Notes under the pieces: generated by a model
The model's database searches: none
What the model saw: the letters and a program-made list of their open reading frames with translations, nothing else
Told to the model about the DNA's origin: nothing
Assembly: GCA_903883965.1 (NCBI GenBank)
Contig: CAISCU010000055.1
Location: 1-38,224, forward strand
Direction: 5' to 3'
Length of the DNA stretch: 38,224 nucleotides
DNA from: an uncultured Bacteroidota bacterium
GTDB lineage: Bacteria > Bacteroidota > Bacteroidia > UKL13-3
Program-made: the position numbers and the translations under genes
In this document: positions 1 through 8,144 of the stretch, in pieces
How the letters are laid out: each line of letters starts with the position of its first letter
How positions within the stretch are numbered: position 1 is the first letter of the stretch

Positions 1-337
1 ATCATGGTGAAACCATAAACCCTGCAGCTTGATTGTTTCATCTAAAATTTATTATTTCCTCAAATTGCCGCCAACCAGCAGCGCAGGATTGGTCCACTTC
101 TTTAGCCAGGGGAATCATGAATAAAATTCATAAACCCTGCAGCTTGACAAAGCAGCCAAGGGAATCATGAATGAAATTCATAAACCCTGCAGCTTGTAAA
201 AGCGGCCAGGGGAATCATGGTGAAACCATAAACCCTGCAGCTTGATTGTTTCATCTAAAATTTATTATTTCCTCAAATTGCCGCCAACCAGCAGCGCAGG
301 ATTGGTCCACTTCTTTAGCCAGGGGAATCATGGTGAA
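1..337. repeat. Direct-repeat array of hairpin units (213-bp period)
   Basis: Positions 1-119 recur at 214-332 at a spacing of exactly 213 bp, and the window starts inside the array. The basic unit is a block of about 34-36 bp (partial at 1-31; full at 111-146, 161-196, 211-244; truncated at 324-337) that ends in CCCTGCAGCTTG. Each complete unit holds a small hairpin whose arms change together: ATGGT-GAA-ACCAT at 4-16 and 217-229, ATGAAT-AAA-ATTCAT at 117-131, ATGAAT-GAA-ATTCAT at 167-181. Units are separated by either 14 bp (147-160, 197-210) or an identical 79-bp spacer (32-110, 245-323). No convincing protein is encoded. The last copy breaks off in the first hairpin at 337. This looks like an intergenic palindromic repeat family; its function is unknown. 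Confidence 0.85.
111..210. repeat. Two tandem 50-bp units, each with two hairpins
   Basis: Units 111-160 and 161-210 are near-identical. Besides the ATGAAT/ATTCAT hairpin, each can form a second stem. In the first unit CCCT (135-138) pairs with AGGG (159-162) and GCAGCTT (139-145) with AAGCAGC (150-156) around loop GACA, leaving one A-A mismatch. In the second unit the same stem forms at 185-211 around loop GTAA with an A-G mismatch. The 79-bp spacers elsewhere in the array appear to sit in the loop of this second hairpin. Pairing is read directly from the sequence; whether it acts as RNA or DNA is not known. Confidence 0.7.
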
Positions 338-526
338 GCTAACTTTAACATTACTCAAACTAATTATTCTACACCCTCTGTTTCAAACAAAACCAATACC
401 TTAAAAACAAGTCATCTCATTGTTAATCTGACAATTAAAACAATCTCAAAATCTAAATGCTATAAATAAACCCTTAGAAAAGGGAGTAAACATGGTTGTT
501 TTAATTAAAAAGTAAAGATTAACAGC
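338..526. other. Non-coding stretch between repeat array and phosphate operon
   Basis: No credible gene is seen here. The only structure noticed is a short inverted repeat, CCCTT (471-475) and AAGGG (480-484), without a T-run. The stretch is AT-rich and probably an intergenic spacer upstream of the phosphate genes. Confidence 0.5.
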
Positions 527-557
527 TTGTCTCAATGGGTTTGAGTGAATAGATTTG
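527..557 (+). promoter_or_regulatory. Candidate Bacteroidota-type promoter of the DUF47-pit operon
   Basis: TTG at 527-529 and TAGATTTG at 550-557 are 20 bp apart, matching the TTTG-N19-TAnnTTTG pattern known for Bacteroidota housekeeping promoters. The inferred start site near 560-563 gives a leader of about 75 nt. That leader holds a short inverted repeat, TTGAAAA (565-571) and TTTTCAA (574-580). Motif match only. Confidence 0.4.
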
Positions 558-636
558 CGTATAATTGAAAACTTTTTCAAGAGCAATGAATTGAAATCAA
601 TTGTACTTGAACTGCAAAAAATAATACCAAACAAAC

Positions 637-1284
637 ATGTCGCTTTCAAACATTCTTAAATTTTTCCAACCCAAAGACAAAATCTTTTACACCTTGTTCG
701 AACAAGTCACCGAAACATTGACCGAAATGGGAACTATTTTCCATCAGGCTTTGCACGAAACTGATTTTGCTAAAAGAGAAGAATTGTTGAAAAAACTGGA
801 AGATTTGGAACACAAAAACGATGAAACAACCCATACCATTTTTATTGAATTGGGCAGAAATTTTATTACACCATTTGACCGAGAAGACATCCATTACTTG
901 GCAACATCATTGGATGACATTGCTGATTACATTTGGGGTGCAGCTAAGAGAATTGTCAATTACAACATGGTTGATATTGATGAATCAACCAAAGGATTTT
1001 CAGTGATCATTAAAAAATCAATCACAGAATTGCACAAATGCATTGGTGAATTGCGTGGTATGAAGAAAATTAGATCAATCACTGAATCATGCATCAAAAT
1101 TAACAGCTACGAAAACGAAGGCGATGATTTGTTAGATAGTTCAATGGTTCAACTCTTCAATGCTGAAAAAGACCCAATTGTGGTCATTAAGAAAAAAGAC
1201 TTGTACCAAATGTTAGAGATTGTTACAGACAAGTGTGAAGATGCTGCCAATGTCATTGAGTCTATCATTGTAAAATACGCTTAG
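637..1284 (+). CDS. DUF47 family (PhoU-like) phosphate transport regulator
   Basis: This 215-residue, all-helical, acidic protein belongs to the DUF47/PhoU-like family, which accompanies PiT phosphate transporters and is thought to control them or bind metal in the cytoplasm. Conserved features are the long helix near residues 20-60 with LEHKNDETTH and the segment FITPFDREDIHYLATSLDDI, typical of this family (E/DxxxD metal-binding pattern). No signal peptide or membrane segment is visible. The ATG follows a candidate promoter at 527-557, and pit begins 17 bp after the stop, so the two genes are almost certainly co-transcribed. Full length for the family. Confidence 0.9.
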   Translation: MSLSNILKFFQPKDKIFYTLFEQVTETLTEMGTIFHQALHETDFAKREELLKKLEDLEHKNDETTHTIFIELGRNFITPFDREDIHYLATSLDDIADYIWGAAKRIVNYNMVDIDESTKGFSVIIKKSITELHKCIGELRGMKKIRSITESCIKINSYENEGDDLLDSSMVQLFNAEKDPIVVIKKKDLYQMLEIVTDKCEDAANVIESIIVKYA

Positions 1285-1301
1285 TAAATAGAACCATACA
1301 C

Positions 1302-2975
1302 ATGACTTTTTTAATTGTCATCATTGCCCTTGCACTTATATTTGACTACATAAACGGTTTTCACGATGCCGCCAATTCTATAGCAACCATTGTTTCTACA
1401 AAGGTATTGACTCCATTTCAGGCGGTTATTTGGGCTGCCATGTTCAATTTTGCAGCTTATTTTATTTTCCAAGATCATGCCGTTGCCAATACCATTGGCA
1501 AAACGGTTTATCCAGAGTACATAACCTTGCCTGTTATTTTTTCAGGATTGATAGCAGCCATTTTCTGGAACCTATTGACTTGGTGGCTAGGCATTCCCTC
1601 TTCGTCTTCACATACCTTGATAGGAGGTTTTGCTGGAGCAGCCATTACACATGCTTTCATGACAAAAGGCTGGGTGGCAATGAGTGATATTGTAGAAATG
1701 GAAAAAATAGGTAAAACCGTATTATTTATTTTCTTGGCACCAGTAATTGGCATGTTAATTTCAGTTTTTATCACTTTGGTAACCATCATGCGCAATGTGT
1801 GGTCAAGAATTGCAATCATTGCTATTACCACTGTATTTACAGTTTTCTTATTCAACATGTTTGAACAAAACAAAATGAAAGAAAACATTGCTAAAATTTA
1901 CAAGGTTGACAAATACGAAAAAGAGGTAAAAGCTGACCCTAGCAATACTGAAAAATCAGAAAAACTTCACAAAGCAAAAGACCATACTGACAAAGCAATG
2001 CACTTTGTGGCCCTGTATGATAAAATTGGACCGAATGCTGTAGCAGATAGTTTAAACAACAGTGGCTTGCTCAAAACCATTGAATCTGGTAAAGTAAAAG
2101 ATGCTATTAAAAAAGCCATTCATTTAGACAGTTTAGTGAAATTAGGCAAAAGCAATGCTGAAATGAAGGCATTTGCTGATAGTTTGGTTCATTTTACAGA
2201 CAATGCAAAACCTATTTATGCGTTGTATGGCAGTATTCCTGCTGAGCAGTTGGCAGATACTTTGGCCCTTACTTTTAATTTAGACGAAAAGAAAAAAGCC
2301 AAAATTTTAAGCAGCATCAAAGACATCAATGCCAAATCTGACATTGTAAAATCTTTGAAAAAAGCCGACAATTCAATGATTGTTTATTGCTTAATTGGAC
2401 TGGTAATTTTGTTTGTCTTGACTTATATTTATGTTGATTCGTTAAGAGAACCAAACGCATTTAGAAAAGCCAATATATTTAAACGTTTGCAATTGGTTTC
2501 ATCTGCGGCATTTAGCTTAGGACATGGTGGCAACGATGCCCAAAAAGTAATGGGTATTATTGGTGCTGCTTTTGTTGCTTACAACAGCCAAAAATATGGA
2601 GATGTAAGTGTAGCCTTAAAAGAATTGACTTGGGTTCCTTTGGCTTGTTATGGAGCAATTGGTTTAGGTACTTTGAGTGGTGGTTGGAAAATTGTTAAAA
2701 CCATGGGAACCAAAATTACAAAGGTCTCACCATTAGAAGGTGTTGCCGCCGAAACTGCGGGTTCTATTACATTGTTCATGACCGAGCAAATGGGTATTCC
2801 AGTTTCTACTACGCATACCATCACAGGAGCCATTATGGGTGTTGGTGCCTCTAAAAGACTTTCAGCTGTAAGATGGGGTGTAACCATCAATTTGCTTTGG
2901 GCATGGATTTTAACCATTCCTGTAAGTGGATTGGTTGCAGCTTTGGTTTACTGGATTGTGAGCTATTTTGCTTAA
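1302..2975 (+). CDS. pit: Inorganic phosphate transporter, PiT family, with central insert
   Basis: Low-affinity phosphate permease of the PHO4/PiT family (557 residues), in the inner membrane. The two inverted family signatures are present: GFHDAANSIAT at about residues 19-29 in the first half and GHGGNDAQK at about 407-415 in the second. SSSSHTLIGG near 100 and PVSTTHTITG near the end form the matching second pair. Between the halves, residues about 188-357 form a lysine-rich, hydrophilic, mostly helical segment with no membrane spans, which makes the protein longer than compact bacterial PiT proteins. Expressed with the upstream DUF47 gene and followed by an intrinsic terminator at 2995-3027. 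Confidence 0.93.
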   Translation: MTFLIVIIALALIFDYINGFHDAANSIATIVSTKVLTPFQAVIWAAMFNFAAYFIFQDHAVANTIGKTVYPEYITLPVIFSGLIAAIFWNLLTWWLGIPSSSSHTLIGGFAGAAITHAFMTKGWVAMSDIVEMEKIGKTVLFIFLAPVIGMLISVFITLVTIMRNVWSRIAIIAITTVFTVFLFNMFEQNKMKENIAKIYKVDKYEKEVKADPSNTEKSEKLHKAKDHTDKAMHFVALYDKIGPNAVADSLNNSGLLKTIESGKVKDAIKKAIHLDSLVKLGKSNAEMKAFADSLVHFTDNAKPIYALYGSIPAEQLADTLALTFNLDEKKKAKILSSIKDINAKSDIVKSLKKADNSMIVYCLIGLVILFVLTYIYVDSLREPNAFRKANIFKRLQLVSSAAFSLGHGGNDAQKVMGIIGAAFVAYNSQKYGDVSVALKELTWVPLACYGAIGLGTLSGGWKIVKTMGTKITKVSPLEGVAAETAGSITLFMTEQMGIPVSTTHTITGAIMGVGASKRLSAVRWGVTINLLWAWILTIPVSGLVAALVYWIVSYFA

Positions 2976-2994
2976 TCTATAAATTGTATTCAAG

Positions 2995-3027
2995 AAAAAC
3001 AGTCATCCAAAAGATGGCTGTTTTTTT
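2995..3027. terminator. Bidirectional intrinsic terminator between pit and recG
   Basis: AACAGTCATC and GATGGCTGTT (one G-U pair) form a 10-bp stem with loop CAAAA. T7 follows on the plus strand, and a T-rich run follows on the minus strand (A-run at 2995-2999). It lies between two converging genes and can serve both. Confidence 0.8.
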
Positions 3028-3033
3028 ATGCTT

Positions 3034-5133
3034 TTATGAAACCCTTCCCCATTTGGCATTGCGCTGATACATGGCAAAATACCTGTTGAGGGCTTGGTGC
3101 TGTAATTGCTCTAAATTTAAGTCTAGCGAAAGCAATTCCTTGGCGTCGTTTCTGGCTTGTTCAATAATGGCAGTGTCTGAAGTAATGTCTGCAATGCGCA
3201 AATCTAAAATGCCACTTTGTGAGGTTCCTTCCAATTCTCCAGGGCCTCTCAGTTTCAAGTCAACTTCAGCTATTTTAAAACCATCAGCAGTTTCTGTCAT
3301 GGTTTTGAGCCTAAGCCTTGCGTCATTGCTGAGCTCTTTGCTGCTCATTAAAATGCAATACGATTGGTCGGCTCCCCTGCCTACCCTGCCCCTTAATTGG
3401 TGCAACTGAGATAGCCCAAATTTTTCTGCACTTTCAATGACCATTACTGAGGCATTGGGAACATTCACGCCCACTTCTATAACCGTGGTGGCCACCATAA
3501 TTTGAGTTTCTCCTTTGATGAAGCGCTTCATTTCAAAGTCTTTTTCAGCATGTTTCATTTTGCCATGTACCATGCTCACTGCATACTGAGGCAATGGAAA
3601 TTCAAGACAAATACTGCCGTAACCTTCAGTTAAACTTTTATAGGTAAGTTTTTCTGATTCATCTATCAAAGGATATACTATATAAACTTGCCTTCCCAAA
3701 CCAATTTGTTGCTTTAAAAATCCATACACATGCAATCGGTTGTTGTCGTATTTATGAATGGTTTGAATGGGTTTTCTGCCAACTGGCAATTCATCAATTA
3801 CAGAAACATCTAAATCGCCATACAAGGTCATGGCAAGTGTTCTTGGAATAGGTGTGGCGGTCATCACCAATACATGCGGAGGATACTTGTTTTTCTTCCA
3901 CAAACGGTAGCGTTGCTCTACTCCAAAGCGATGTTGTTCATCTACAATGGCCAATCCCAAATTCTGAAATTGCACTTTGTCTTCAATGAGTGCATGTGTG
4001 CCAATGAGCAATTGTAGTGCGCCTGATTGCAAGTCGGCATCAATTTGTTTTCTGGCCTTTGCACTAGTAGAACCCGTCAACAATTCAACTTTTATAGGTA
4101 AATCTTTGAGCAATTCTTTCACCGTATGTAAATGTTGTTGTGCTAAAATTTCGGTGGGAGCCATCATACAGGCTTGGTACCCATTGTCAATGGCCATGAG
4201 CATGCACATCAATGCCACAACGGTTTTGCCACTACCTACATCTCCTTGCAACAAGCGGTTCATTTGAATGCCACGTTTCATATCCGAACGAATTTCTTTG
4301 AGCACGCGTTTTTGGGCATTGGTTAAATCAAAGGGCAAATTGTGTTGGTAAAACGAATTAAAAAGTGGCCCAATTTGTTCAAACTGAATGCCGTTTACCA
4401 ACTGGGTTCTTTTCATTTTATAGCGCAACAATTTGAGCTGAACAAAAAACAACTCTTCGTATTTGAGCCTTTGTTGCGCAGCCGTTAGTTCTTGTAAGTT
4501 TTTAGGAAAATGAACCGCTCTAAAAGCTGTTTTACGGTCCATAAACTGGTATTTATGAATGATAGCAGCTGGTAAATTTTCGGGCATTTCAAATTTCACA
4601 TCAACAACCAAAGCATGTATCAATTTCATGATGGCTTTGGTGTCTAAGCCCCTTGCCTTCATTTTTTCTGAACAGGAATACAGTGGCATAATATGTTGGT
4701 ACTGCTTTTCTTGAATTTGCTCTGGATCTTCCATACTTGGATGCACCATGTTGTACGAACCATTGAACGCAGATGGTTTGCCAAACAACACATATTCTTT
4801 GTTTGGCTTGATTGATTCTTTTACCCATTTGATTCCCTGAAACCATACCAATTCAAGTAGGCCACTTCCGTCGGTAAAGTCGGCACAAAGCCTTTGGGTA
4901 CGGCCTGCGCCAAGCAATTTAAACTGCGTAATTTTACCCCTCAATTGCACATAAGCGGTGGCGGCATCTATTTCAGCAATGCGGTAAATTTTACTTCGGT
5001 CTAAGTGCCTATACGGAAAATGAAACAGCAAATCGTTGAAGGTAAAAATCTCCAGTTCTTTTTGAAGCAGTTCTGCCCTAGAAGGTCCTACGCCTTTCAA
5101 ATATACTATGGGTGTTTGGAGAAAATCGCTCAT
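3034..5133 (-). CDS. recG: ATP-dependent DNA helicase RecG
   Basis: RecG (699 residues) drives branch migration and regression of stalled forks and remodels Holliday junctions. The order is canonical: a helix-hairpin start (YLKGVGPSRAELL, about 11-23), a wedge OB-fold (about 60-130), then a superfamily 2 helicase core with Walker A GDVGSGKT at 297-304, DEQH box at 398-401, TATPIPRTLAMT, and motif VI HQLRGRVGRG near the C-terminus. Length is normal for the family. The ATG lies 122 bp from the divergent WG-repeat gene. It shares a terminator region with pit. Confidence 0.97.
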   Translation of the reverse strand: MSDFLQTPIVYLKGVGPSRAELLQKELEIFTFNDLLFHFPYRHLDRSKIYRIAEIDAATAYVQLRGKITQFKLLGAGRTQRLCADFTDGSGLLELVWFQGIKWVKESIKPNKEYVLFGKPSAFNGSYNMVHPSMEDPEQIQEKQYQHIMPLYSCSEKMKARGLDTKAIMKLIHALVVDVKFEMPENLPAAIIHKYQFMDRKTAFRAVHFPKNLQELTAAQQRLKYEELFFVQLKLLRYKMKRTQLVNGIQFEQIGPLFNSFYQHNLPFDLTNAQKRVLKEIRSDMKRGIQMNRLLQGDVGSGKTVVALMCMLMAIDNGYQACMMAPTEILAQQHLHTVKELLKDLPIKVELLTGSTSAKARKQIDADLQSGALQLLIGTHALIEDKVQFQNLGLAIVDEQHRFGVEQRYRLWKKNKYPPHVLVMTATPIPRTLAMTLYGDLDVSVIDELPVGRKPIQTIHKYDNNRLHVYGFLKQQIGLGRQVYIVYPLIDESEKLTYKSLTEGYGSICLEFPLPQYAVSMVHGKMKHAEKDFEMKRFIKGETQIMVATTVIEVGVNVPNASVMVIESAEKFGLSQLHQLRGRVGRGADQSYCILMSSKELSNDARLRLKTMTETADGFKIAEVDLKLRGPGELEGTSQSGILDLRIADITSDTAIIEQARNDAKELLSLDLNLEQLQHQALNRYFAMYQRNAKWGRVS

Positions 5134-5243
5134 GCTTTACGAAATAACACTATTTGTAGGAGAAATTGAAAGCCCTCAATGAGTAGCAGCTTGCTTATCA
5201 ACTTCATGTTTATAAAAAATTAAAAGTCATTGTTTGAAGCGAA

Positions 5244-5251
5244 TAGTTTTG
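5244..5251 (+). promoter_or_regulatory. Possible -7 box directly before the WG-repeat gene
   Basis: TAGTTTTG matches the TAnnTTTG box. It ends only 4 bp before the ATG at 5256, so transcription from it would give a leaderless or nearly leaderless mRNA. No TTTG is seen at the proper upstream distance, so this may be chance. Confidence 0.25.
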
Positions 5252-5255
5252 AAAG

Positions 5256-6398
5256 ATGAATTTTCCAAAACCAATCCAATTCAATTACAAAATAATTGGC
5301 CTAATTATTTGTTACATGGCCATGTTTCATTTACAAGCACAGAACCTTTATCCCATTGAAAAAAAGGGCAAATGGGGTTATATGGATGCCAATGGCAACA
5401 TGCAAATAGATTTCAAATATGATTTAGCAGGTGCATTCAATGAAGGGTTTGCAAGTGTGGCGCTCAACCGCATGCCTTGTTTAATCAATGCCAACGACCA
5501 AAGAATCATTGATACCGGCCTTTACCAATTTATTGGCCCTGCATCAGAAGCTTTGGTTTCTGTAATGGATTACCGATTTAAAAGACATTATTTAAACACC
5601 TCTGGGAAATTGGTTTTGAGCCTCGATTCTACCATTTATGATGCTGGAAATTTCCATGGTGGTTGGGCAAAAGTTGGAAAAAAGAAAACCTTACACCAAA
5701 ATAAATTTGGGTTTGATGTGAGCAATTTAGGGTATGCCTTTACTTTTATGAACACACAAGGCAATTATATGAGTGACTTTGATTTTGAAGATGTAGAAGA
5801 TTTCAACGCATCAGTTGCCCGTATCATACAAAACAATAAATATGGCTTAATCAACAACAAAGCTGAAATTATTTTAGCGCCACAATACAACCAAATTGGC
5901 CCATTCAATGAAGGCATGGCTTGTTTTGAACAAAATGGAAAATACGGTATGATAGATAGCAATGGGAAAATAACTATCCCTGCAAATTTTGATTTACTCA
6001 AAGCCGTAAATGAAGGCCTAGCTGCCTATTCAGATAAAAACAAGTTTGGATTTATCAACATGAAAGCTGAACCAGTAATTGCTGCAACATATAACAATGT
6101 GAGTCCATTTTCAGAGGGCTTGGCTGCTATTCAAATCAACGAAAATTGGGGATTCATTAATAAAGAGGGCAAACTGGTATTTCAACCCATTTTTGAGGCC
6201 ACAGGCTATTTCAATGAAGGCATTTGTCCTGTAAAAATGAAAGGCAAATGGGGAGCCATAGACCACACTGGTAAAATTTGTATTCCATTTGAAATGGAAT
6301 ACATTGGCTATTTTGAAAACGGCTTGGCTGAAGTGCAGTTCCGGGGACTTAACTTATACATCAACAAACAGGGCACAATTTGGCCTTTGTTAAAATAA
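5256..6398 (+). CDS. Secreted WG-repeat protein
   Basis: A 380-residue protein with an N-terminal hydrophobic stretch (about residues 10-28, ending HLQAQ) that looks like a signal peptide. The rest is built of WG repeats (WG_beta_rep type), with units carrying KWGYMDANG, KYGLINNK, KYGMIDSNG, KFGFINMK, NWGFINKEG and KWGAIDHTG, each followed by a P-x-(F/Y)-(D/N) and an FxEG(L/M)A element. This family forms beta-structured domains; its role in Bacteroidota is mostly unknown. It ends exactly where the converging protease gene begins (stop codons at 6396-6398 and 6399-6401), with no terminator in between. Confidence 0.85.
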   Translation: MNFPKPIQFNYKIIGLIICYMAMFHLQAQNLYPIEKKGKWGYMDANGNMQIDFKYDLAGAFNEGFASVALNRMPCLINANDQRIIDTGLYQFIGPASEALVSVMDYRFKRHYLNTSGKLVLSLDSTIYDAGNFHGGWAKVGKKKTLHQNKFGFDVSNLGYAFTFMNTQGNYMSDFDFEDVEDFNASVARIIQNNKYGLINNKAEIILAPQYNQIGPFNEGMACFEQNGKYGMIDSNGKITIPANFDLLKAVNEGLAAYSDKNKFGFINMKAEPVIAATYNNVSPFSEGLAAIQINENWGFINKEGKLVFQPIFEATGYFNEGICPVKMKGKWGAIDHTGKICIPFEMEYIGYFENGLAEVQFRGLNLYINKQGTIWPLLK

Positions 6399-8144
6399 CT
6401 AGTTCAATTTCATTACTTTTTCGGTGTAAGCACTGGATTTACTTTGAACCCTTATCAAGTAAATTCCTGCGGCAAATTCAGCAGGATTTAATTCAGGTTG
6501 AGTGAGCCATTCGGTTTCTTTTATAAAGGCACCATTTATACTATAAACACTTAGTTTAATAGGGGCATGCTCATTCTGCAAAATGCTTAAATTACTGGTA
6601 CCATTTGCAAAGCCTTGGGTATTCACCAATACCACCGCTCCCTTTAGTTCTTGTAGTTGAGGTACAGCCAAAGAAACAGCAAATCCTCTTTCAATTAACC
6701 TTTGTTTGAGTGGACCAAAATGAGCCTTGTTGTATAGCAAACTATCTGTCTGTACCAATAAATCTGCTGCTTCTTGTAATCCCATGCTATTGGCATAGTT
6801 GTACATAGAATAAAATAAGAGTTTAGTTGATACCTCCCTTCCTAAATCTAAACTGATATCATTCATCATGCTACTCCACAATTCACTGGTAGCATAGTAA
6901 TTTGAACTCACATCAGTTGGATATTTTTTATTGGTAGCCGCATTGCGCCCTTCCCAATATTCATTGTGTCCATCCCAATTAAACACTTGCCTCCAATTGT
7001 ATTCAGAAAATGCTCTTGAATATTGACAAGCCATAAAATCGCAATTGGCTTCTTCTAAGGCCATGCGTTCTAAACCAGAAGTGGTATTAGGAGTAATACT
7101 ATGGCTAATGCCATGGGTATATTCGTGTACCACAACATCAGCGTCTTCAGCATCGGGTACGCCACCTGTTCCAAAATACAATGCAGGCAAATCGGCACCA
7201 GTTAAGGAAAACCTTGATTGGTCTCTACCTTGATAAGCATGGGCATCCACTAAAATCTGAAAATTGGCAAAACTGTCTATTTGAATGCTGTGCAAATACG
7301 CTTGTAAGTTGGCTATATGAAACAATGTCATCAATTCTCGGAATGCAGGTTGTGCCCTTGTAAAATCAAATGTATTCTGGGTAGTTTTAAATGGCGCAAT
7401 GGTAGGGGTTTCTAGCTCTTTAACAATAGCATGTTTGTGCTCGGCATAAAAGGTGTCATTTTCAAATTTCAAAGGCACAGTAACAGCCAATCTTTGTGCG
7501 TTCAATTCTGAATAATCTATCCCATTTTTATTGGTCCATAAGCCATTGTCTGCCCCATAACTTTTTTGTGCAGTTGTTAATGGATCAGGAGCAAAAACCT
7601 TGGTTTGAACCAATGTATCTTGCTTGTTCATTAAATCGAGCACTTTCAAACTTAATAACTTACCAGTTTCATCAGTTACTTTTTCTTGCCAAATACCATT
7701 TTCATCTAGCACTTTTTGAACCAAGGCAGGCACTAATTGATCACCATATACAAACCAGCAATTGGCATTTACCCAAGTTGAAATAAATGGGGTTGAAATT
7801 TGAACCAAATTACTAAAGGCTTGAAGTAAATTGCCTTCTTTGGTAATGTTTACTTTTACATCAGAGCCATAAACAGGCAAGCCCTTGTAAGTATGTTGAA
7901 ACAAAAAATGCTGGGTTTTAGGTGTTGTTTTATACGATATAAACTTCAAAGATTGTTCATTAACAGCACTCAAAGCTTTTTGCAATAGCCAGCTTTCTAT
8001 TTCATTGCTTGTATTGATTTTGTTTGAGAACTGAACCTGCGCATGAATGACACGACATGTCTTTACTTGATTTAATTGCGGTACATGAGCGTGAACACTC
8101 ATTCCTATCACAAGTAACAAAACGATTATTAATTTATTTTTCAT
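6399..8144 (-). CDS. Secreted gluzincin metalloprotease (M4/M36-like) with T9SS sorting domain
   Basis: Zinc protease of the thermolysin/fungalysin type, predicted to cross the outer membrane by the type IX system. The ATG at 8144 is preferred over an in-frame TTG at 8165 because it gives a clean signal peptide (MKNKLIIVLLLVIGMSVHA). Then come an FTP-like propeptide (FQHTYKGLPVYGSDVKV), the zinc motif HEYTH at about 340-344, the likely third ligand in LEEANCD near 364-365, and a C-terminal type A sorting domain with SVYSINGAFIKE and AGIYLIRVQ. 581 residues. It overlaps the upstream yigZ by 11 bp and is the last gene of a minus-strand run. The exact peptidase family (M4 or M36) is uncertain. 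Confidence 0.87.
   Translation of the reverse strand: MKNKLIIVLLLVIGMSVHAHVPQLNQVKTCRVIHAQVQFSNKINTSNEIESWLLQKALSAVNEQSLKFISYKTTPKTQHFLFQHTYKGLPVYGSDVKVNITKEGNLLQAFSNLVQISTPFISTWVNANCWFVYGDQLVPALVQKVLDENGIWQEKVTDETGKLLSLKVLDLMNKQDTLVQTKVFAPDPLTTAQKSYGADNGLWTNKNGIDYSELNAQRLAVTVPLKFENDTFYAEHKHAIVKELETPTIAPFKTTQNTFDFTRAQPAFRELMTLFHIANLQAYLHSIQIDSFANFQILVDAHAYQGRDQSRFSLTGADLPALYFGTGGVPDAEDADVVVHEYTHGISHSITPNTTSGLERMALEEANCDFMACQYSRAFSEYNWRQVFNWDGHNEYWEGRNAATNKKYPTDVSSNYYATSELWSSMMNDISLDLGREVSTKLLFYSMYNYANSMGLQEAADLLVQTDSLLYNKAHFGPLKQRLIERGFAVSLAVPQLQELKGAVVLVNTQGFANGTSNLSILQNEHAPIKLSVYSINGAFIKETEWLTQPELNPAEFAAGIYLIRVQSKSSAYTEKVMKLN

Noticed and set aside
1-337. CRISPR array
   Set aside because: Repeats of about 35 bp occur, but the spacers are either 14 bp or two identical 79-bp copies, and no cas genes are present.
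242-469. Open frame of 75 codons over the repeat array
   Set aside because: It runs through repeat sequence into AT-rich spacer, has no recognisable composition of a protein and no start signal.
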